Assembly (NCBI RefSeq): GCF_029952955.1 | Contig: NZ_JASATX010000002.1 | Span: forward strand, 245,316 to 309,315 | Length of the DNA stretch: 64,000 nucleotides | Source of the DNA: Ruicaihuangia caeni | GTDB taxonomy: Bacteria > Actinomycetota > Actinomycetes > Actinomycetales > Microbacteriaceae | Reading direction: 5' to 3' | In this document: positions 47,210-56,286 of the stretch, piece by piece | Position numbering within the stretch: the first letter of the stretch is position 1 | Layout: each line of letters begins with the position of its first letter | The notes under the pieces: model-generated | The model's input: only the letters and a program-made list of their open reading frames with translations | Databases searched by the model: none | What the model was told of the DNA's origin: nothing | Position numbers and translations under genes: made by a program

Positions 47210-47560
47210 GTGATCGTGGGAGTCGGTGTCGACATCGTCGACCTCGCGCGATTCGAGCGCGCGACGAGCCGTACTCCGGGCCTCGTGGAGAGGCTGTTCG
47301 CTGAGAGCGAACGCACGCTCCCGTTGCGCTCACTGGCGGCCCGCTTCGCCGCGAAAGAGGCGCTCATGAAGGCGCTGGGGGAGACCGACGGCATCCGCTG
47401 GCACGACATGCGGGTCGTCTCGGATGCCGAGCGCAACCCGGGGCTCGAGCTCAGCGGGCGCGCGGCCGAGATCGCCAAAGACCGCGGCATCCGCGCGACG
47501 CACCTCTCCATGGCGCATGACGCCGGTGTGGCCATCGCCTACGTGGTGGCGGAGTCGTGA
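47210..47560 (+). CDS. acpS: Holo-[acyl-carrier-protein] synthase
   Basis: A 116-residue phosphopantetheinyl transferase. GVGVDIVDLARFE holds the magnesium Asp, RFAAKEALMKAL the Glu/Lys motif and HLSMAHD the C-terminal signature. I chose GTG 47210 (IVGVGVDIVD start, behind GGAGAGAG) over GTG 47150/ATG 47153, which add 19-20 unusual residues. Overlaps alr by 4 bases. Confidence 0.95.
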   Translation: MIVGVGVDIVDLARFERATSRTPGLVERLFAESERTLPLRSLAARFAAKEALMKALGETDGIRWHDMRVVSDAERNPGLELSGRAAEIAKDRGIRATHLSMAHDAGVAIAYVVAES

Positions 47561-48663
47561 GCCTTCGCGAGGCGCGCATCGACCTCGGGTCGATCAGCGC
47601 GAACACGAGCGCGATGCGGCAGCGCGTCGGTGCCGACCACGTGATGGCCGTGGTCAAGGCGCAGGCGTACGGGCACGGCGCGATCCAGAGCGCCCGGGCG
47701 GCGATCGACGGCGGCGCGGACTGGCTCGGCGTGGTCGATCTCGACGAGGCGTTCGAACTGCGCGACGCGGGGCTGCGGCATCCGGTGCTCACCTGGCTGC
47801 ACGCGCCGGACGTGAACTTCACGCCGGCGATCGAGGCGGGCATCGATCTCGGCATCAACTCGCTCGACCAGCTCGAGCAGGCGGCCGCCGCGGGGACCGC
47901 GCGCGCTGTCGCGAACGTTCACCTGAAGGTCGACACCGGTCTCGGTCGCAACGGCATTCCTGCCGAACGCGCCGAGCGGGTGTTCTCGCGCGCCGCCGAG
48001 CTCGAGCGACTCGGCCGCCTGCGTGTGCGGGGCTTGTTCAGCCACCTGTCGGGCACGAGCGACGCCGATGACGCCGACCAGGCCGCTCGGTTCTCCAAGC
48101 ATCTCGCCGCCGCGCGCTCGTTCGGCCTCGATCCCGAGCTCGTGCATCTGCACGCCTCCGCGGGTGCGCTGCGCATGCCGCTCGGCGAGTGCACCATGGT
48201 GCGCCTCGGCATCACGATCTACGGGCTCTCGCCGCTGGAAGGCGTGACCTCGGCGGAGCTCGGACTCCGACCGGCCATGCGGCTCTCAGCAGAGGTCGTC
48301 GCGACGAAGACCGTGCCCGCCGGTCACGGTGTCTCGTACGGCTACAGCTATCGCACCCAGCAGCCGACGACTCTCGCGCTGGTACCGCTCGGGTACGCCG
48401 ACGGCATCCCGAGGGCAGCCGGCAATCGCGCGCCGGTATCGATCAACGGCTACCGCGCAACCATCTCCGGGATGGTTGCGATGGACCAGTTCGTCGTCGA
48501 TATGGGTGATCACCCCGTGCGCGTCGGGGATCGCGCCGTGCTGTTCGGCGACCAGAACGCGGGCGACCCACCGGTCGAGGAATGGGCGGAGGCTTGCGAG
48601 ACCATCAACTACGAGATCGTCACCCGCATCGGCGGTCGCACCCGGCGGAGCTTCGTGCAGTGA
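47557..48663 (+). CDS. alr: Alanine racemase
   Basis: A 368-residue PLP enzyme making D-alanine for peptidoglycan. Lys34 in VVKAQAYGHG binds PLP (Gln where Asp is common), Tyr in GVSYGYSY is the second base, and the barrel shows HLKVDTGLGRNG. GTG start overlapping acpS. It begins a chain of four-base overlaps through tsaD. Confidence 0.97.
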   Translation: MSLREARIDLGSISANTSAMRQRVGADHVMAVVKAQAYGHGAIQSARAAIDGGADWLGVVDLDEAFELRDAGLRHPVLTWLHAPDVNFTPAIEAGIDLGINSLDQLEQAAAAGTARAVANVHLKVDTGLGRNGIPAERAERVFSRAAELERLGRLRVRGLFSHLSGTSDADDADQAARFSKHLAAARSFGLDPELVHLHASAGALRMPLGECTMVRLGITIYGLSPLEGVTSAELGLRPAMRLSAEVVATKTVPAGHGVSYGYSYRTQQPTTLALVPLGYADGIPRAAGNRAPVSINGYRATISGMVAMDQFVVDMGDHPVRVGDRAVLFGDQNAGDPPVEEWAEACETINYEIVTRIGGRTRRSFVQ

Positions 48664-49406
48664 CGGGCGAAGCGGTGATCACGCGTTTCACGGTCGAGAC
48701 GCCCGAGCGCATGCAGCAGCTCGGCGCCGCACTCGCGCGTCGATTGCGGGCAGGCGACCTGGTGGCGCTGAACGGCGAGCTCGGCGCTGGCAAGACCACG
48801 CTCACCCGGGGGCTCGGTGCCGCACTCGGAGTGCGTGGCACCGTCACGAGCCCGACGTTCGTGCTCGCGCGCACCCACCCGCGAGGCGACGGCGGCCCTC
48901 CGCTCGTGCATGTCGACGCGTATCGATTGAGCAGCGCGGTCGAACTCGACGACCTCGACATCGACTTCGAATCATCGATCGTCGTGGTCGAGTGGGGCGC
49001 CGGCATGCTCGACGGCATCAGCGACTCCTGGCTCGAACTCGACATCGTGCGGCCGATGGGCGGTGCGGATGCCGGGGATAGCCGCCGTGGTGAGGCCGTC
49101 GAAGCCTCGCTCGAACTCGACAGCAATGCGCGCTGGGGCGATGCCGCCGCAGGCGAGGCCGCCGACGAGCACGACGAAGACGACGAAGATGCCTTGGTGG
49201 GCGACCCGGACGCCCACGAGCGCCCCGCTGAGCGCCCCGCTGATCGTTCGGGGCCCGAGATGCCACCTGGGCTCGTGAACAGGCCGATGAGCGATGAGGG
49301 CGAGCTCGACGCTCCGCGGCCGAGGGTCGTCACCGTCACCGGCCACGGCCCACGCTGGCGCGATCTCGGTTTCCTGGCCGAATTCGGCGGCCGCAGCCGC
49401 GCGTAG
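48660..49406 (+). CDS. tsaE: TsaE, tRNA threonylcarbamoyladenosine ATPase, with acidic insertion
   Basis: A 248-residue protein. Residues 1-130 are TsaE: Walker A GELGAGKTT (39-47), TSPTFVLARTH, HVDAYRL and VEWGAGM. Residues about 131-221 are a Gly/Ala/Asp/Glu/Pro-rich, probably disordered insertion before the last strand (VVTVTGHGPRW), making it about 90 residues longer than usual. GTG start overlaps the alr stop. It works with TsaB and TsaD in t6A37 formation. Confidence 0.93.
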   Translation: MTGEAVITRFTVETPERMQQLGAALARRLRAGDLVALNGELGAGKTTLTRGLGAALGVRGTVTSPTFVLARTHPRGDGGPPLVHVDAYRLSSAVELDDLDIDFESSIVVVEWGAGMLDGISDSWLELDIVRPMGGADAGDSRRGEAVEASLELDSNARWGDAAAGEAADEHDEDDEDALVGDPDAHERPAERPADRSGPEMPPGLVNRPMSDEGELDAPRPRVVTVTGHGPRWRDLGFLAEFGGRSRA

Positions 49407-49409
49407 GCT
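49404..49409 (+). promoter_or_regulatory. TAGGCT -10 of a leaderless tsaB transcript
   Basis: The hexamer includes the tsaE stop codon TAG and ends 7 bases before the tsaB GTG. This suggests an internal promoter inside the alr-tsaD run. Confidence 0.45.
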
Positions 49410-49416
49410 GAATGCC

Positions 49417-50052
49417 GTGCTGCTGGCCATCGACACCTCCATAGGAACGAGCGTCGCAGTGGTCGATCGCGACCGCGGCGTGCTCGCCGAACGCGCGACT
49501 TCGGACACTCGCTCGCACGCCGAAGTGATCGGCGCGTACATCGACGAGTGCCTCGGCGAAGCGCAGGTGGCGGCATCCGCTCTCTCAGCCGTCGCGATCG
49601 GCATGGGGCCCGGACCCTTCACGGGGCTGCGGGTCGGCATCGCCGCCGCCAACGCCTTCGCCTTCGGCATCGGCCGCCCGGTCGTGCGCGTCGTGAGCCA
49701 CGACGCGGTCGCGTTCGCCGAGCTCCGAGCGGGCCGGCGCGATCCGGTGCTGGTCGTGAGCGACGCGCGTCGGCGCGAGGTGTACTGGTCGACCTATGCC
49801 GCGCCCGATTCCGAAGGTCTTCCGAAGCGTGTGCAAGGTCCGGCACTGACCCGTCCCGATGGCCTCGAAGACGCCGTCACCCGGCTCGACGAGTACCGCC
49901 GAGTCGACGCATCCGAGGTGTCAGCGGGTGCGCTCGGCATGCTCGCCGAGACGATGCACCCGCACGGCCGAGAGTTCGCGGCATCCGAGCCGCTGTACCT
50001 GCGCTCACCCGACGTGACGCTCGCCAAGGCCCCAAAGCGGGTGACCGGATGA
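49417..50052 (+). CDS. tsaB: tRNA threonylcarbamoyladenosine protein TsaB
   Basis: A 211-residue ASKHA-fold protein that partners TsaD. LLAIDTSIGTSVAVVD opens the fold and GMGPGPFTGLRVGIAAANAFA is the conserved glycine-rich segment. The C-terminal half is shorter and variable. GTG 49417 agrees with the TAGGCT hexamer; the frame is open further upstream into tsaE. ATGA overlap with rimI. Confidence 0.93.
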   Translation: MLLAIDTSIGTSVAVVDRDRGVLAERATSDTRSHAEVIGAYIDECLGEAQVAASALSAVAIGMGPGPFTGLRVGIAAANAFAFGIGRPVVRVVSHDAVAFAELRAGRRDPVLVVSDARRREVYWSTYAAPDSEGLPKRVQGPALTRPDGLEDAVTRLDEYRRVDASEVSAGALGMLAETMHPHGREFAASEPLYLRSPDVTLAKAPKRVTG

Positions 50053-50696
50053 CGGAGCACACCGACGCCGGGTCGCCGCGCGCCCGCGGACCTTGGCTGC
50101 TGCGCCGCGCCTCGGTCGACGATCTCGACGCCATCATGGGCATCGAGCAGCGCACCTTCCCGACCGATGCATGGTCGCGCGAGGGCATGCACGCCGAGCT
50201 CGTGGGAGCGCACCGCTACTACTTGGTCGCCATCGCGACGGATGCCGGCGGCACTCCCGCCACGAGCGAGACCAACGCCTCCGCCGAGCCCCGAGCCTCG
50301 ACCGAGGTCGTCGACGCCTACGCGGGTCTGCTCGCACCACCCGGTGCGGCGCAGGGCGACATCCAGACCATCGCGGTCGAGGAGCGCGCGCGGGGCAAGG
50401 GGCTGGGACGGCTGCTCATGCACGCGCTCATCGCTGAAGCGCGCAGGCGCGGCATCCGCGAGCTCTTCCTCGAGGTGCGCGCTGACAATCCGCCGGCCCG
50501 CCACCTGTATGACGCGCTGGGCTTCGCGCAGGTCGGCGTTCGTCCGCGCTACTACCAGCCCGACGGCGTCGACGCGATCGTCATGCGACTCCAGCTCCCC
50601 GAGGCGCGCATGGAGTTCACAGAGCGCAGTGCCGTCGTTGATTCCGCGAGTGATCGCGCGCAACAAGACCCCCGGGCGGAGAGGAGCGAGGCATGA
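50049..50696 (+). CDS. rimI: Ribosomal protein S18-alanine N-acetyltransferase (GNAT)
   Basis: A 215-residue GNAT enzyme. The acetyl-CoA loop is [20 protein letters not shown], then [21 protein letters not shown] and [16 protein letters not shown], typical of RimI. A 25-residue loop ([12 protein letters not shown] region) and a 30-residue C-terminal tail extend it. Overlaps tsaB and tsaD by four bases each. Confidence 0.9.
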   Translation: MTEHTDAGSPRARGPWLLRRASVDDLDAIMGIEQRTFPTDAWSREGMHAELVGAHRYYLVAIATDAGGTPATSETNASAEPRASTEVVDAYAGLLAPPGAAQGDIQTIAVEERARGKGLGRLLMHALIAEARRRGIRELFLEVRADNPPARHLYDALGFAQVGVRPRYYQPDGVDAIVMRLQLPEARMEFTERSAVVDSASDRAQQDPRAERSEA

Positions 50697-51757
50697 CCGA
50701 GGCAGCCCCACTCGTGCTCGGCATCGAGACGAGTTGCGACGAGACCGGAGTGGGCGTCGTCCGCGGCACGAGACTGCTTGCGAACGTGATCGCCAGCTCG
50801 ATGGAGCAGCACGCGCGGTACGGCGGCGTAGTGCCCGAGGTCGCGGCTCGCGCGCATCTCGAAGCGCTCACGCCGACGCTGACGACGGCGCTCGACGAAG
50901 CCGGGGTGACGCTCGATGAGCTGGATGCGATCGCGGTGACGAGCGGACCGGGGCTCTCGGGCGCGCTCATGGTGGGCGTGGGAGCTGCGAAAGCGCTCGC
51001 CGTCGCCACCGGCAAGCCCCTTTACGCCGTGAACCACCTGGTCGGACATGTGGGCGCCGATGTGCTGAGCACCGGCGACGATGGCGGCGCTGAGGTCGAG
51101 TATCCGACCATCGCCCTGCTGGTGTCAGGAGGGCACACCTCGCTGCTGCTCGTGCGCGACCTCATCTCCGATGTCGAGTTGCTCGGCGAGACCATCGACG
51201 ACGCTGCCGGCGAGGCATTCGACAAGGTGGCTCGGCTGCTCGGGCTGCCGTACCCGGGCGGTCCGCAGATCGACGCGGCCGCGGCATCCGGAGACCCCAC
51301 CGCGATCCGCTTCCCGCGCGGGCTCAGCCTGCCGAAGGACATGGCGGAGCACCGCTACGACTTCTCGTTCTCAGGACTCAAGACCGCCGTCGCGAGGTGG
51401 GTCGAGCAGCGACAGGATGCCGGTGAACCGGTGCCCGTGGCCGATGTCGCCGCGAGCTTCCGCGAAGCGGTCGCCGACGTGCTGGTCACCAAGGCCATCG
51501 CCGCTTGCAACGATCTCGGAGTGCCGAGGCTGCTGCTCGGCGGCGGGGTGGTGGCCAACGCTCGAGTGCGAGCGCTCGCGGAGCAACGAGCGGATGCCGC
51601 CGGCATCGCGCTGCGGATTCCGCCCCTGTCGCTCTGCACCGACAACGGCGCGATGATCGCCGCGCTCGGGGCCCAACTGGTCGCGGGAGGGCGCCCGCCG
51701 TCAGGCCTCGGTTTCGCCGCCGACTCCACACTGCCGGTCACCGACATCCAGGCCTGA
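50693..51757 (+). CDS. tsaD: tRNA N6-adenosine threonylcarbamoyltransferase TsaD
   Basis: A 354-residue ASKHA enzyme catalysing the last step of t6A37 synthesis. [15 protein letters not shown] opens it, the metal His pair is in NHLVGH, and [10 protein letters not shown] and [12 protein letters not shown] follow. It closes the acpS-alr-tsaE-tsaB-rimI-tsaD run. Confidence 0.97.
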   Translation: MTEAAPLVLGIETSCDETGVGVVRGTRLLANVIASSMEQHARYGGVVPEVAARAHLEALTPTLTTALDEAGVTLDELDAIAVTSGPGLSGALMVGVGAAKALAVATGKPLYAVNHLVGHVGADVLSTGDDGGAEVEYPTIALLVSGGHTSLLLVRDLISDVELLGETIDDAAGEAFDKVARLLGLPYPGGPQIDAAAASGDPTAIRFPRGLSLPKDMAEHRYDFSFSGLKTAVARWVEQRQDAGEPVPVADVAASFREAVADVLVTKAIAACNDLGVPRLLLGGGVVANARVRALAEQRADAAGIALRIPPLSLCTDNGAMIAALGAQLVAGGRPPSGLGFAADSTLPVTDIQA

Positions 51758-52219
51758 CCCCAACCGGCGGTCGTCGCCCACCGCCGCCTGTTCCCCTGCC
51801 TCTCGCCGCCCCTCTACCGCTCAGGCCGGACCTCACCCGTCTCCGGTGACCGTTACCCGCCTCGGCCAGAGTTGCTGCTCTGGCCGGCGTGGCCAACTCT
51901 CGCCGCAGTGGATGAACCCCGTCGCGCAGTCGGCTCTTCGTCGGTTCGGGGTGCTGTTGTCCGCCTGGGCCAGAGTTGTTGCTCTGGCCAGCGTCGCGAA
52001 CTCTGGCCCGCGCGGCCAGCCGGGCCCGGGCCGCGAAGCCGAGCCTGCGCGGGAACCCGGGCCCGGCGTGGCTGACTCTCTCCGGTGGGTGGAACCGGGC
52101 GGCCCGAGGTGGCGCTCGCGAAACCGCGCGGTTCCTTCACAGGTGGGCCATGCCGAGGATCGGCCTCAGGGTGCGACCCCTCGGCGGTTTCGACTCGCCT
52201 TCACATGGTCGGATGCGGC
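51758..52219. repeat. Intergenic region with GGCCAGAG-N6-CTCTGGCC palindromes
   Basis: Two perfect 22-bp palindromes (51864-51885 and 51968-51989) lie 104 bases apart, each followed by a GGCGTGGCCAACTCT-like echo. Related single arms (for example near 52009 ACTCTGGCCC) continue the pattern, and GGGCCAGAGTT appears again near 53370. No gene is convincing in these 462 bases. Confidence 0.75.
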
Positions 52220-53221
52220 ATGACTCACGATGCGATGGCACTCACAGCGCTGCTCACGGCGGGCCGTGGGCTCACCACCACGCGCCGGCTTCACGACTTC
52301 GGCTTGACCGACCGCGACATCGAACGCTGCGTGGCCAACAAGGTGCTGGCCAGGGTGCGCAGAGGCGTCTTCGCCGACTTCGCGACGTTCTCGCAGCTCG
52401 ACTCGCGCGAGCGCCACGTCCTGCGCTTCCGGGCGGAAGCTCTGTCGATGAGGTCGGCCCCGGTCGCTTCGCACCTCACTGCGGCGGCGCTGCACGGACT
52501 TCCAATCATCGACGGGTGGCCCGATGCTGTGCATGTGGCCGACTTCGGCGCCCGCGGAGGCAGTGGATGGCCCGGCCGGGTCACGCACCGAGCGGGCGAA
52601 GAAGTCGAACCCGTTGACATCGACGGGATGCTCGCAACGCCGCTGTCACGAACAGTGGTCGACCTCGCACGGATTCTGCCATTCGCGTCGGCGCTCGCCG
52701 TGGTCGACGCGGCGCTCCGGGGCGATCGCGGCAACAGTGCTCGCGGCGTGCTCGCGGGTGCCGCGCCGCCGCGGAGACCGGTTTCCCGCGCGGAGCTTCT
52801 GGCCGAGCTTGCGACCTCGTCACGGAGATTGGGAACTCAGCGTGCTCTGCGCGCTGTCGAAGCCGGGGACCCGCTGGCCGAGAGCGCCGGTGAATCGCTG
52901 AGCCGCGGTCGAATGATCGAACTGGGGTTCGTCATACCGCAGCTGCAGGTGCGCTTCGGCGACATCGAGGGCGGAAGCGCGATCGTGGACTTCTACTGGG
53001 AGGGCCTCCGTGCGATCGGCGAGTTCGACGGGATGGTCAAGTACTCGCGCTCGCTGGAACTCGAGGGGAGAACCGCCGCTGACGTGGTGGTGCGGGAGAA
53101 GCGGCGGGAAGACGCGCTGCGACGCCGAGTCGCCGCGTTCCACCGCTGGACCTGGGCTGATGCCATCGCGGCGCCGAAGTTCGCAAGGCTGCTTGCTGAG
53201 TTCGGCATCCCGTTGAGGTGA
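52220..53221 (+). CDS. AbiEi-like antitoxin / DUF559-type protein without partner
   Basis: A 333-residue protein. The N-terminal 60 residues resemble the winged-helix AbiEi antitoxin domain (LTTTRRLHDFGLTDRDIERCVANKVLARVRRGVF). The C-terminal part, with IVDFYWEGLRAIGEFDGMVKYSR and REKRREDALR, resembles a restriction-endonuclease-like fold of DUF559 type. Such fusion proteins are common and uncharacterised in Microbacteriaceae. No AbiEii toxin gene is next to it. ATG 52220 is uncertain; 52205 is an alternative. Confidence 0.65.
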   Translation: MTHDAMALTALLTAGRGLTTTRRLHDFGLTDRDIERCVANKVLARVRRGVFADFATFSQLDSRERHVLRFRAEALSMRSAPVASHLTAAALHGLPIIDGWPDAVHVADFGARGGSGWPGRVTHRAGEEVEPVDIDGMLATPLSRTVVDLARILPFASALAVVDAALRGDRGNSARGVLAGAAPPRRPVSRAELLAELATSSRRLGTQRALRAVEAGDPLAESAGESLSRGRMIELGFVIPQLQVRFGDIEGGSAIVDFYWEGLRAIGEFDGMVKYSRSLELEGRTAADVVVREKRREDALRRRVAAFHRWTWADAIAAPKFARLLAEFGIPLR

Positions 53222-53530
53222 CCGCCCTCCCTCTCCAGTGCTAGGGACGAGGCACTCGAACACCTTGCGGTGTTCTACCCGGGCCACAGCTCGGCATTTC
53301 TCGCCAGGCCGGCCGGCAGCCACCCCGGGTTGCGGCTCCCGCCGACGCGCCCACTCCCGGTTCGCCACCTGGGCCAGAGTTCCTGCTGTCTCCGGGGAGG
53401 GAAACCCGCTCCGAGGCGGCGTCCTGGTGACTGGCCGACTTTCGATGCTGATTGACACCTGAAAGCAGCACTGGTTGCATTGCCCTTGCCGACTTCGGCT
53501 CAATAATCCCCGGAAGGACCCATTCCTCGT
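53222..53530. other. Intergenic region with degenerate repeat arms
   Basis: These 309 bases hold GGGCCACAGCTCGG near 53280 and GGGCCAGAGTTCCTGC near 53370, degenerate forms of the palindromes at 51864. An AT-richer stretch (GATGCTGATTGACACC at about 53443-53458) precedes the DUF4190 gene and may contain its promoter (TTGACA). I see no gene. Confidence 0.5.
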
Positions 53531-53821
53531 ATGACCACGCCTGCCCCGCAGCCCACGCCGTACTACTCGGCTCCTGCGCAGCAACAGAAGACGAACGTGC
53601 TCGCGATCGTCTCCCTCGTCACCTCGATCATCGGCATGTCGCTCATCGGCGTGATCACTGGTCACATCGCGCTCTCGCAGATCAAGCGCACCGGCGAGAA
53701 CGGCCGGGGTCTCGCGCTGGCCGGAACCATCATCGGCTATGCAGGCATCGTGCTCAGCGTCATCCTGGTACTGGCGTTCCTGCCGTTCATCCTGGCCGGT
53801 GCGGCCATGTCGAGCTACTGA
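53531..53821 (+). CDS. DUF4190 membrane protein (short)
   Basis: A 96-residue protein with a Pro/Gln-rich N-terminus (20 residues) and two membrane helices separated by SQIKRTGENGRGLALAGTIIGY, the DUF4190 signature. Function unknown. It forms a pair with the next gene, 25 bases on, that encodes a related protein. Confidence 0.85.
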   Translation: MTTPAPQPTPYYSAPAQQQKTNVLAIVSLVTSIIGMSLIGVITGHIALSQIKRTGENGRGLALAGTIIGYAGIVLSVILVLAFLPFILAGAAMSSY

Positions 53822-53846
53822 GCCCATCACCGAGGAGGCCACAATC

Positions 53847-54467
53847 ATGTCGAACGTTCCCCCGCCGCTCACGCCGGATCCGGACGAGCGGCCGCAGCAG
53901 GCAGGCTCCGACGCGCCGACTTCGCCCGAGGCGCAAGCCGCTGCACAGCCCGACGTCCCCGGGGCGCCCGTTCCGCCTCCCGCTCCTGAGCCGCCGGCCG
54001 CGCCGAGTGCGCCGCCCGGTGCGACCATGCCGCCTCCCGGCCCTGGGGCTCAGTCGTACGGGGCTCCGCAGAGTCCCTACGGAGCCTCGGGGGCCTCGCC
54101 GTACGCGACCCCACCCGCTGGTCCTGGCGGCCCCAACGCCCCGTACTCCTACTCGCAGCCGGGCGCTGGCACGAAGGCGCCGGTGCTGAGCATCATCTCG
54201 CTCATCGCCGGAATCGTCGGCGTCATCGGCTCGCTCGCTGTCGTCTGGATTCCGATCATCGGTGGCATCCTGCAGCTGTTCATCCCGGCTGCCGCCGTCG
54301 TGCTCGGCTTCCTGGGCAAGAAGCGCGAGCCCTGGGCGTCGAAGGGCCTCTGGCTCACCGGCATCATCCTGGGCTTCGCCGGCATCGCGATCGGCCTGAT
54401 CTCGATCATCGCGTGGATCGCCCTGTTCGCCGCCTTCGGCAACTCGGGATACACCTACAACTACTGA
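53847..54467 (+). CDS. DUF4190-like membrane protein with long proline-rich N-terminus
   Basis: A 206-residue protein. Residues 1-108 are Pro/Ala/Gly-rich and disordered (PPPAPEPPAAPSAPP-type strings, later SYGAPQSPYGAS). Residues 109-206 carry three hydrophobic segments with LGFLGKKREPWASKGLWLTGIILGFAG, related to the preceding protein. ATG 53847 follows GAGGAGG. The tail might contact the cell wall or cytosolic proteins; function unknown. Confidence 0.8.
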   Translation: MSNVPPPLTPDPDERPQQAGSDAPTSPEAQAAAQPDVPGAPVPPPAPEPPAAPSAPPGATMPPPGPGAQSYGAPQSPYGASGASPYATPPAGPGGPNAPYSYSQPGAGTKAPVLSIISLIAGIVGVIGSLAVVWIPIIGGILQLFIPAAAVVLGFLGKKREPWASKGLWLTGIILGFAGIAIGLISIIAWIALFAAFGNSGYTYNY

Positions 54468-54563
54468 TGCTCTGAGCGCCGGAGTGAAGCCCGACAGGGG
54501 CATTCGCTCCGGGCCTGGCCTTCCGTGTCGTCGCGAGGTGAATGCCACGCGCTCGGACGGTTC

Positions 54564-54595
54564 CGTCGCCCCCGTCTCACCAGGCGGGGGCGACG
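54564..54595. terminator. Bidirectional terminator between convergent genes
   Basis: A perfect 11-bp stem (54564-54574 with 54585-54595) with a 10-base loop separates the DUF4190 gene from the methyltransferase on the other strand. Confidence 0.75.
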
Positions 54596-54621
54596 TCGCG
54601 TTCCGGCGAGGCGACGGTCGT

Positions 54622-55800
54622 TCAGACGCGCTCGGCGAGCAGCGCGAGACGGCGCTCGCCGACCCGCGTGAGGATCAGCGTGGCGGCCGCATCGCCGCGC
54701 AGCCCGAGCTTCGTTCGGAGCGCTGCCGGGTCGACGTCCACGCCGCGCTTCTTGATCTCGAGTGAGCCGATGCCCCGGGCGGCGAACTCGCGCTTCAATG
54801 AGCGGATGTCGAGCGCGAGCGTCGCCGTGATGCGGAACGCCTGCGCGAACGGCGTCGGCATGAGACGATCCGCGGTCACGTACGCGATCGTGGGATGCAG
54901 CATCCGCGCATCCAGGCTCCGCGCCAGGTCGCCGATGAGCCGGGCTCTGATCACAGCGCCATCCGGCTCGTAGAGATACTCGCCAAGCCCGCCAGGCGGC
55001 TCGTCTTCGCTGTCGGCGGCGCCGTCGAGGCGCGCGGCTCCGTGCTTGCCGAGCACCAGCGCCGATCGTCGCACGCCCTCCCGAGCGGCCGCGCCGAACC
55101 ACGCCCCGAGTTCGACCACCTCGCGGTCGACCGACACCCACTGCGCCTCGCAGTCAGCGGGAATCAGCTCGCGGTCGATACCTGGGCCGAGTTTCACACC
55201 ACCGGATGCCGTGGCTCGCGCCAGTCCGAACGCTACATCGAGCGAGGGCGACCAGTCGGCCGCGTCATTGAGACGGCGCGAGCCCGACCGGCGTGCGGGG
55301 TCGAGGTACACGCCGTCGAATCCGGCGAGGTCGAAGCCCTCCGCCTCGCCCTGGCGAACGGTGGCGTTCGAGAAGGGAGCGAGGTTGAAGCCCGCGATCG
55401 CAGCCGTCACCTCGTCGCGATCGACGGCGACCACGTCGAGTCCTAGGCTCGCGAAGGCGAGCGCGTCGGCGCCGATGCCGCAGCCCAGGTCGGCGACGCG
55501 CGTCGCACCTGCGTCCGCGAAACGACCGGCGTGGAGTGCGGCGACCTGCAGTCGAGTGGCCTGCTCGAGACCCGCTTCGGTGAACAGCATCCGTTCCGCG
55601 AACTCGCCGAACTTCGCGCGGGCACGGGCCCGGAGCTTGCGCTGCGAGAGCACGGCCGCCACGAGCGCGGGGGGGTGCCCCTGCCGACGCAGGCCGGCGA
55701 CCGCAGTGACGACATCCTCCTTCGACTCGGCCGGCGGCAGCTCATCAAGCAACCGCAGCCCGTCGAGTGAGAGCAGCTCGCGCAGTTCGCCCGCATCCAT
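54622..55800 (-). CDS. THUMP-like domain class I methyltransferase
   Basis: A 392-residue protein. After a helical N-terminus, the SAM-binding motif VADLGCGIGADALAFA is near residue 103, with VVAVDRD as motif II and GVYLDPARR (D-P-x-R catalytic loop) near residue 170. The C-terminal 80 residues form the THUMP-like domain (RGIGSLEIKKRGVDVDPAALRTKL). Target RNA is unknown. The ATG is 5-6 bases from an AAGATT hexamer and may be leaderless. Divergent from groES. Confidence 0.88.
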   Translation of the reverse strand: MDAGELRELLSLDGLRLLDELPPAESKEDVVTAVAGLRRQGHPPALVAAVLSQRKLRARARAKFGEFAERMLFTEAGLEQATRLQVAALHAGRFADAGATRVADLGCGIGADALAFASLGLDVVAVDRDEVTAAIAGFNLAPFSNATVRQGEAEGFDLAGFDGVYLDPARRSGSRRLNDAADWSPSLDVAFGLARATASGGVKLGPGIDRELIPADCEAQWVSVDREVVELGAWFGAAAREGVRRSALVLGKHGAARLDGAADSEDEPPGGLGEYLYEPDGAVIRARLIGDLARSLDARMLHPTIAYVTADRLMPTPFAQAFRITATLALDIRSLKREFAARGIGSLEIKKRGVDVDPAALRTKLGLRGDAAATLILTRVGERRLALLAERV

Positions 55801-55860
55801 CGTTCAATCTTGGCCCACTGGGGCGCGCGTTCCGGAGAGAGGGCTAGCGGTCGAACTGCG

Positions 55861-55887
55861 TTGGCACTCGGATTGCGTGAGTGCCAG
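55861..55887. promoter_or_regulatory. CIRCE element 1 (HrcA operator)
   Basis: TTGGCACTC-N9-GAGTGCCAG, with 8 of 9 arm positions complementary and exact CIRCE spacing. It overlaps the groES -35. Confidence 0.9.
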
Positions 55888-55901
55888 GCCGCCCCTACAC
55901 T
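55873..55901 (+). promoter_or_regulatory. groES promoter
   Basis: TTGCGT (55873-55878) and TACACT (55896-55901) with 17-base spacing, lying between and within two CIRCE elements. Confidence 0.65.
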
Positions 55902-55906
55902 GTGTT

Positions 55907-55933
55907 TTGGCACACTCCAGCGGAGAGTGCTAA
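55907..55933. promoter_or_regulatory. CIRCE element 2 (HrcA operator)
   Basis: TTGGCACAC-N9-GAGTGCTAA: the right arm is consensus and the left arm has two mismatches. It lies just downstream of the expected transcription start. Confidence 0.85.
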
Positions 55934-55966
55934 CCCCTGGATCTTGTCAGAAAGAAGAGGACAACC

Positions 55967-56263
55967 GTGTCGGTCTCCATCAAGCCGCTCGAGGATCGCA
56001 TCGTCATCAAGCAGGTCGAGGCAGAGCAGACGACTGCTTCGGGTCTCGTCATTCCCGACACCGCCAAGGAGAAGCCGCAGGAGGGTGAGGTCGTGGCGGT
56101 CGGCCCCGGTCGCATCGACGACAACGGCAACCGCATCCCGCTCGACGTTGCTGTCGGCGACAAGGTCATCTACTCGAAGTACGGCGGCACCGAGGTCAAG
56201 TACGGCGGCGAGGACCTCCTCGTGCTCTCGGCCCGCGACGTGCTCGCGGTGGTCGTGCGCTGA
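55967..56263 (+). CDS. groES: Co-chaperonin GroES
   Basis: A 98-residue ring-forming lid of the GroEL chaperonin. [24 protein letters not shown] contains the mobile loop, and [18 protein letters not shown] is at the C-terminus. GTG start behind AAGAAGAGG. A terminator follows, and no groEL is adjacent, so it is transcribed alone in this window under double CIRCE control. Confidence 0.98.
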   Translation: MSVSIKPLEDRIVIKQVEAEQTTASGLVIPDTAKEKPQEGEVVAVGPGRIDDNGNRIPLDVAVGDKVIYSKYGGTEVKYGGEDLLVLSARDVLAVVVR

Positions 56264-56286
56264 GCTGACGGTCAGCACCACTTCTC

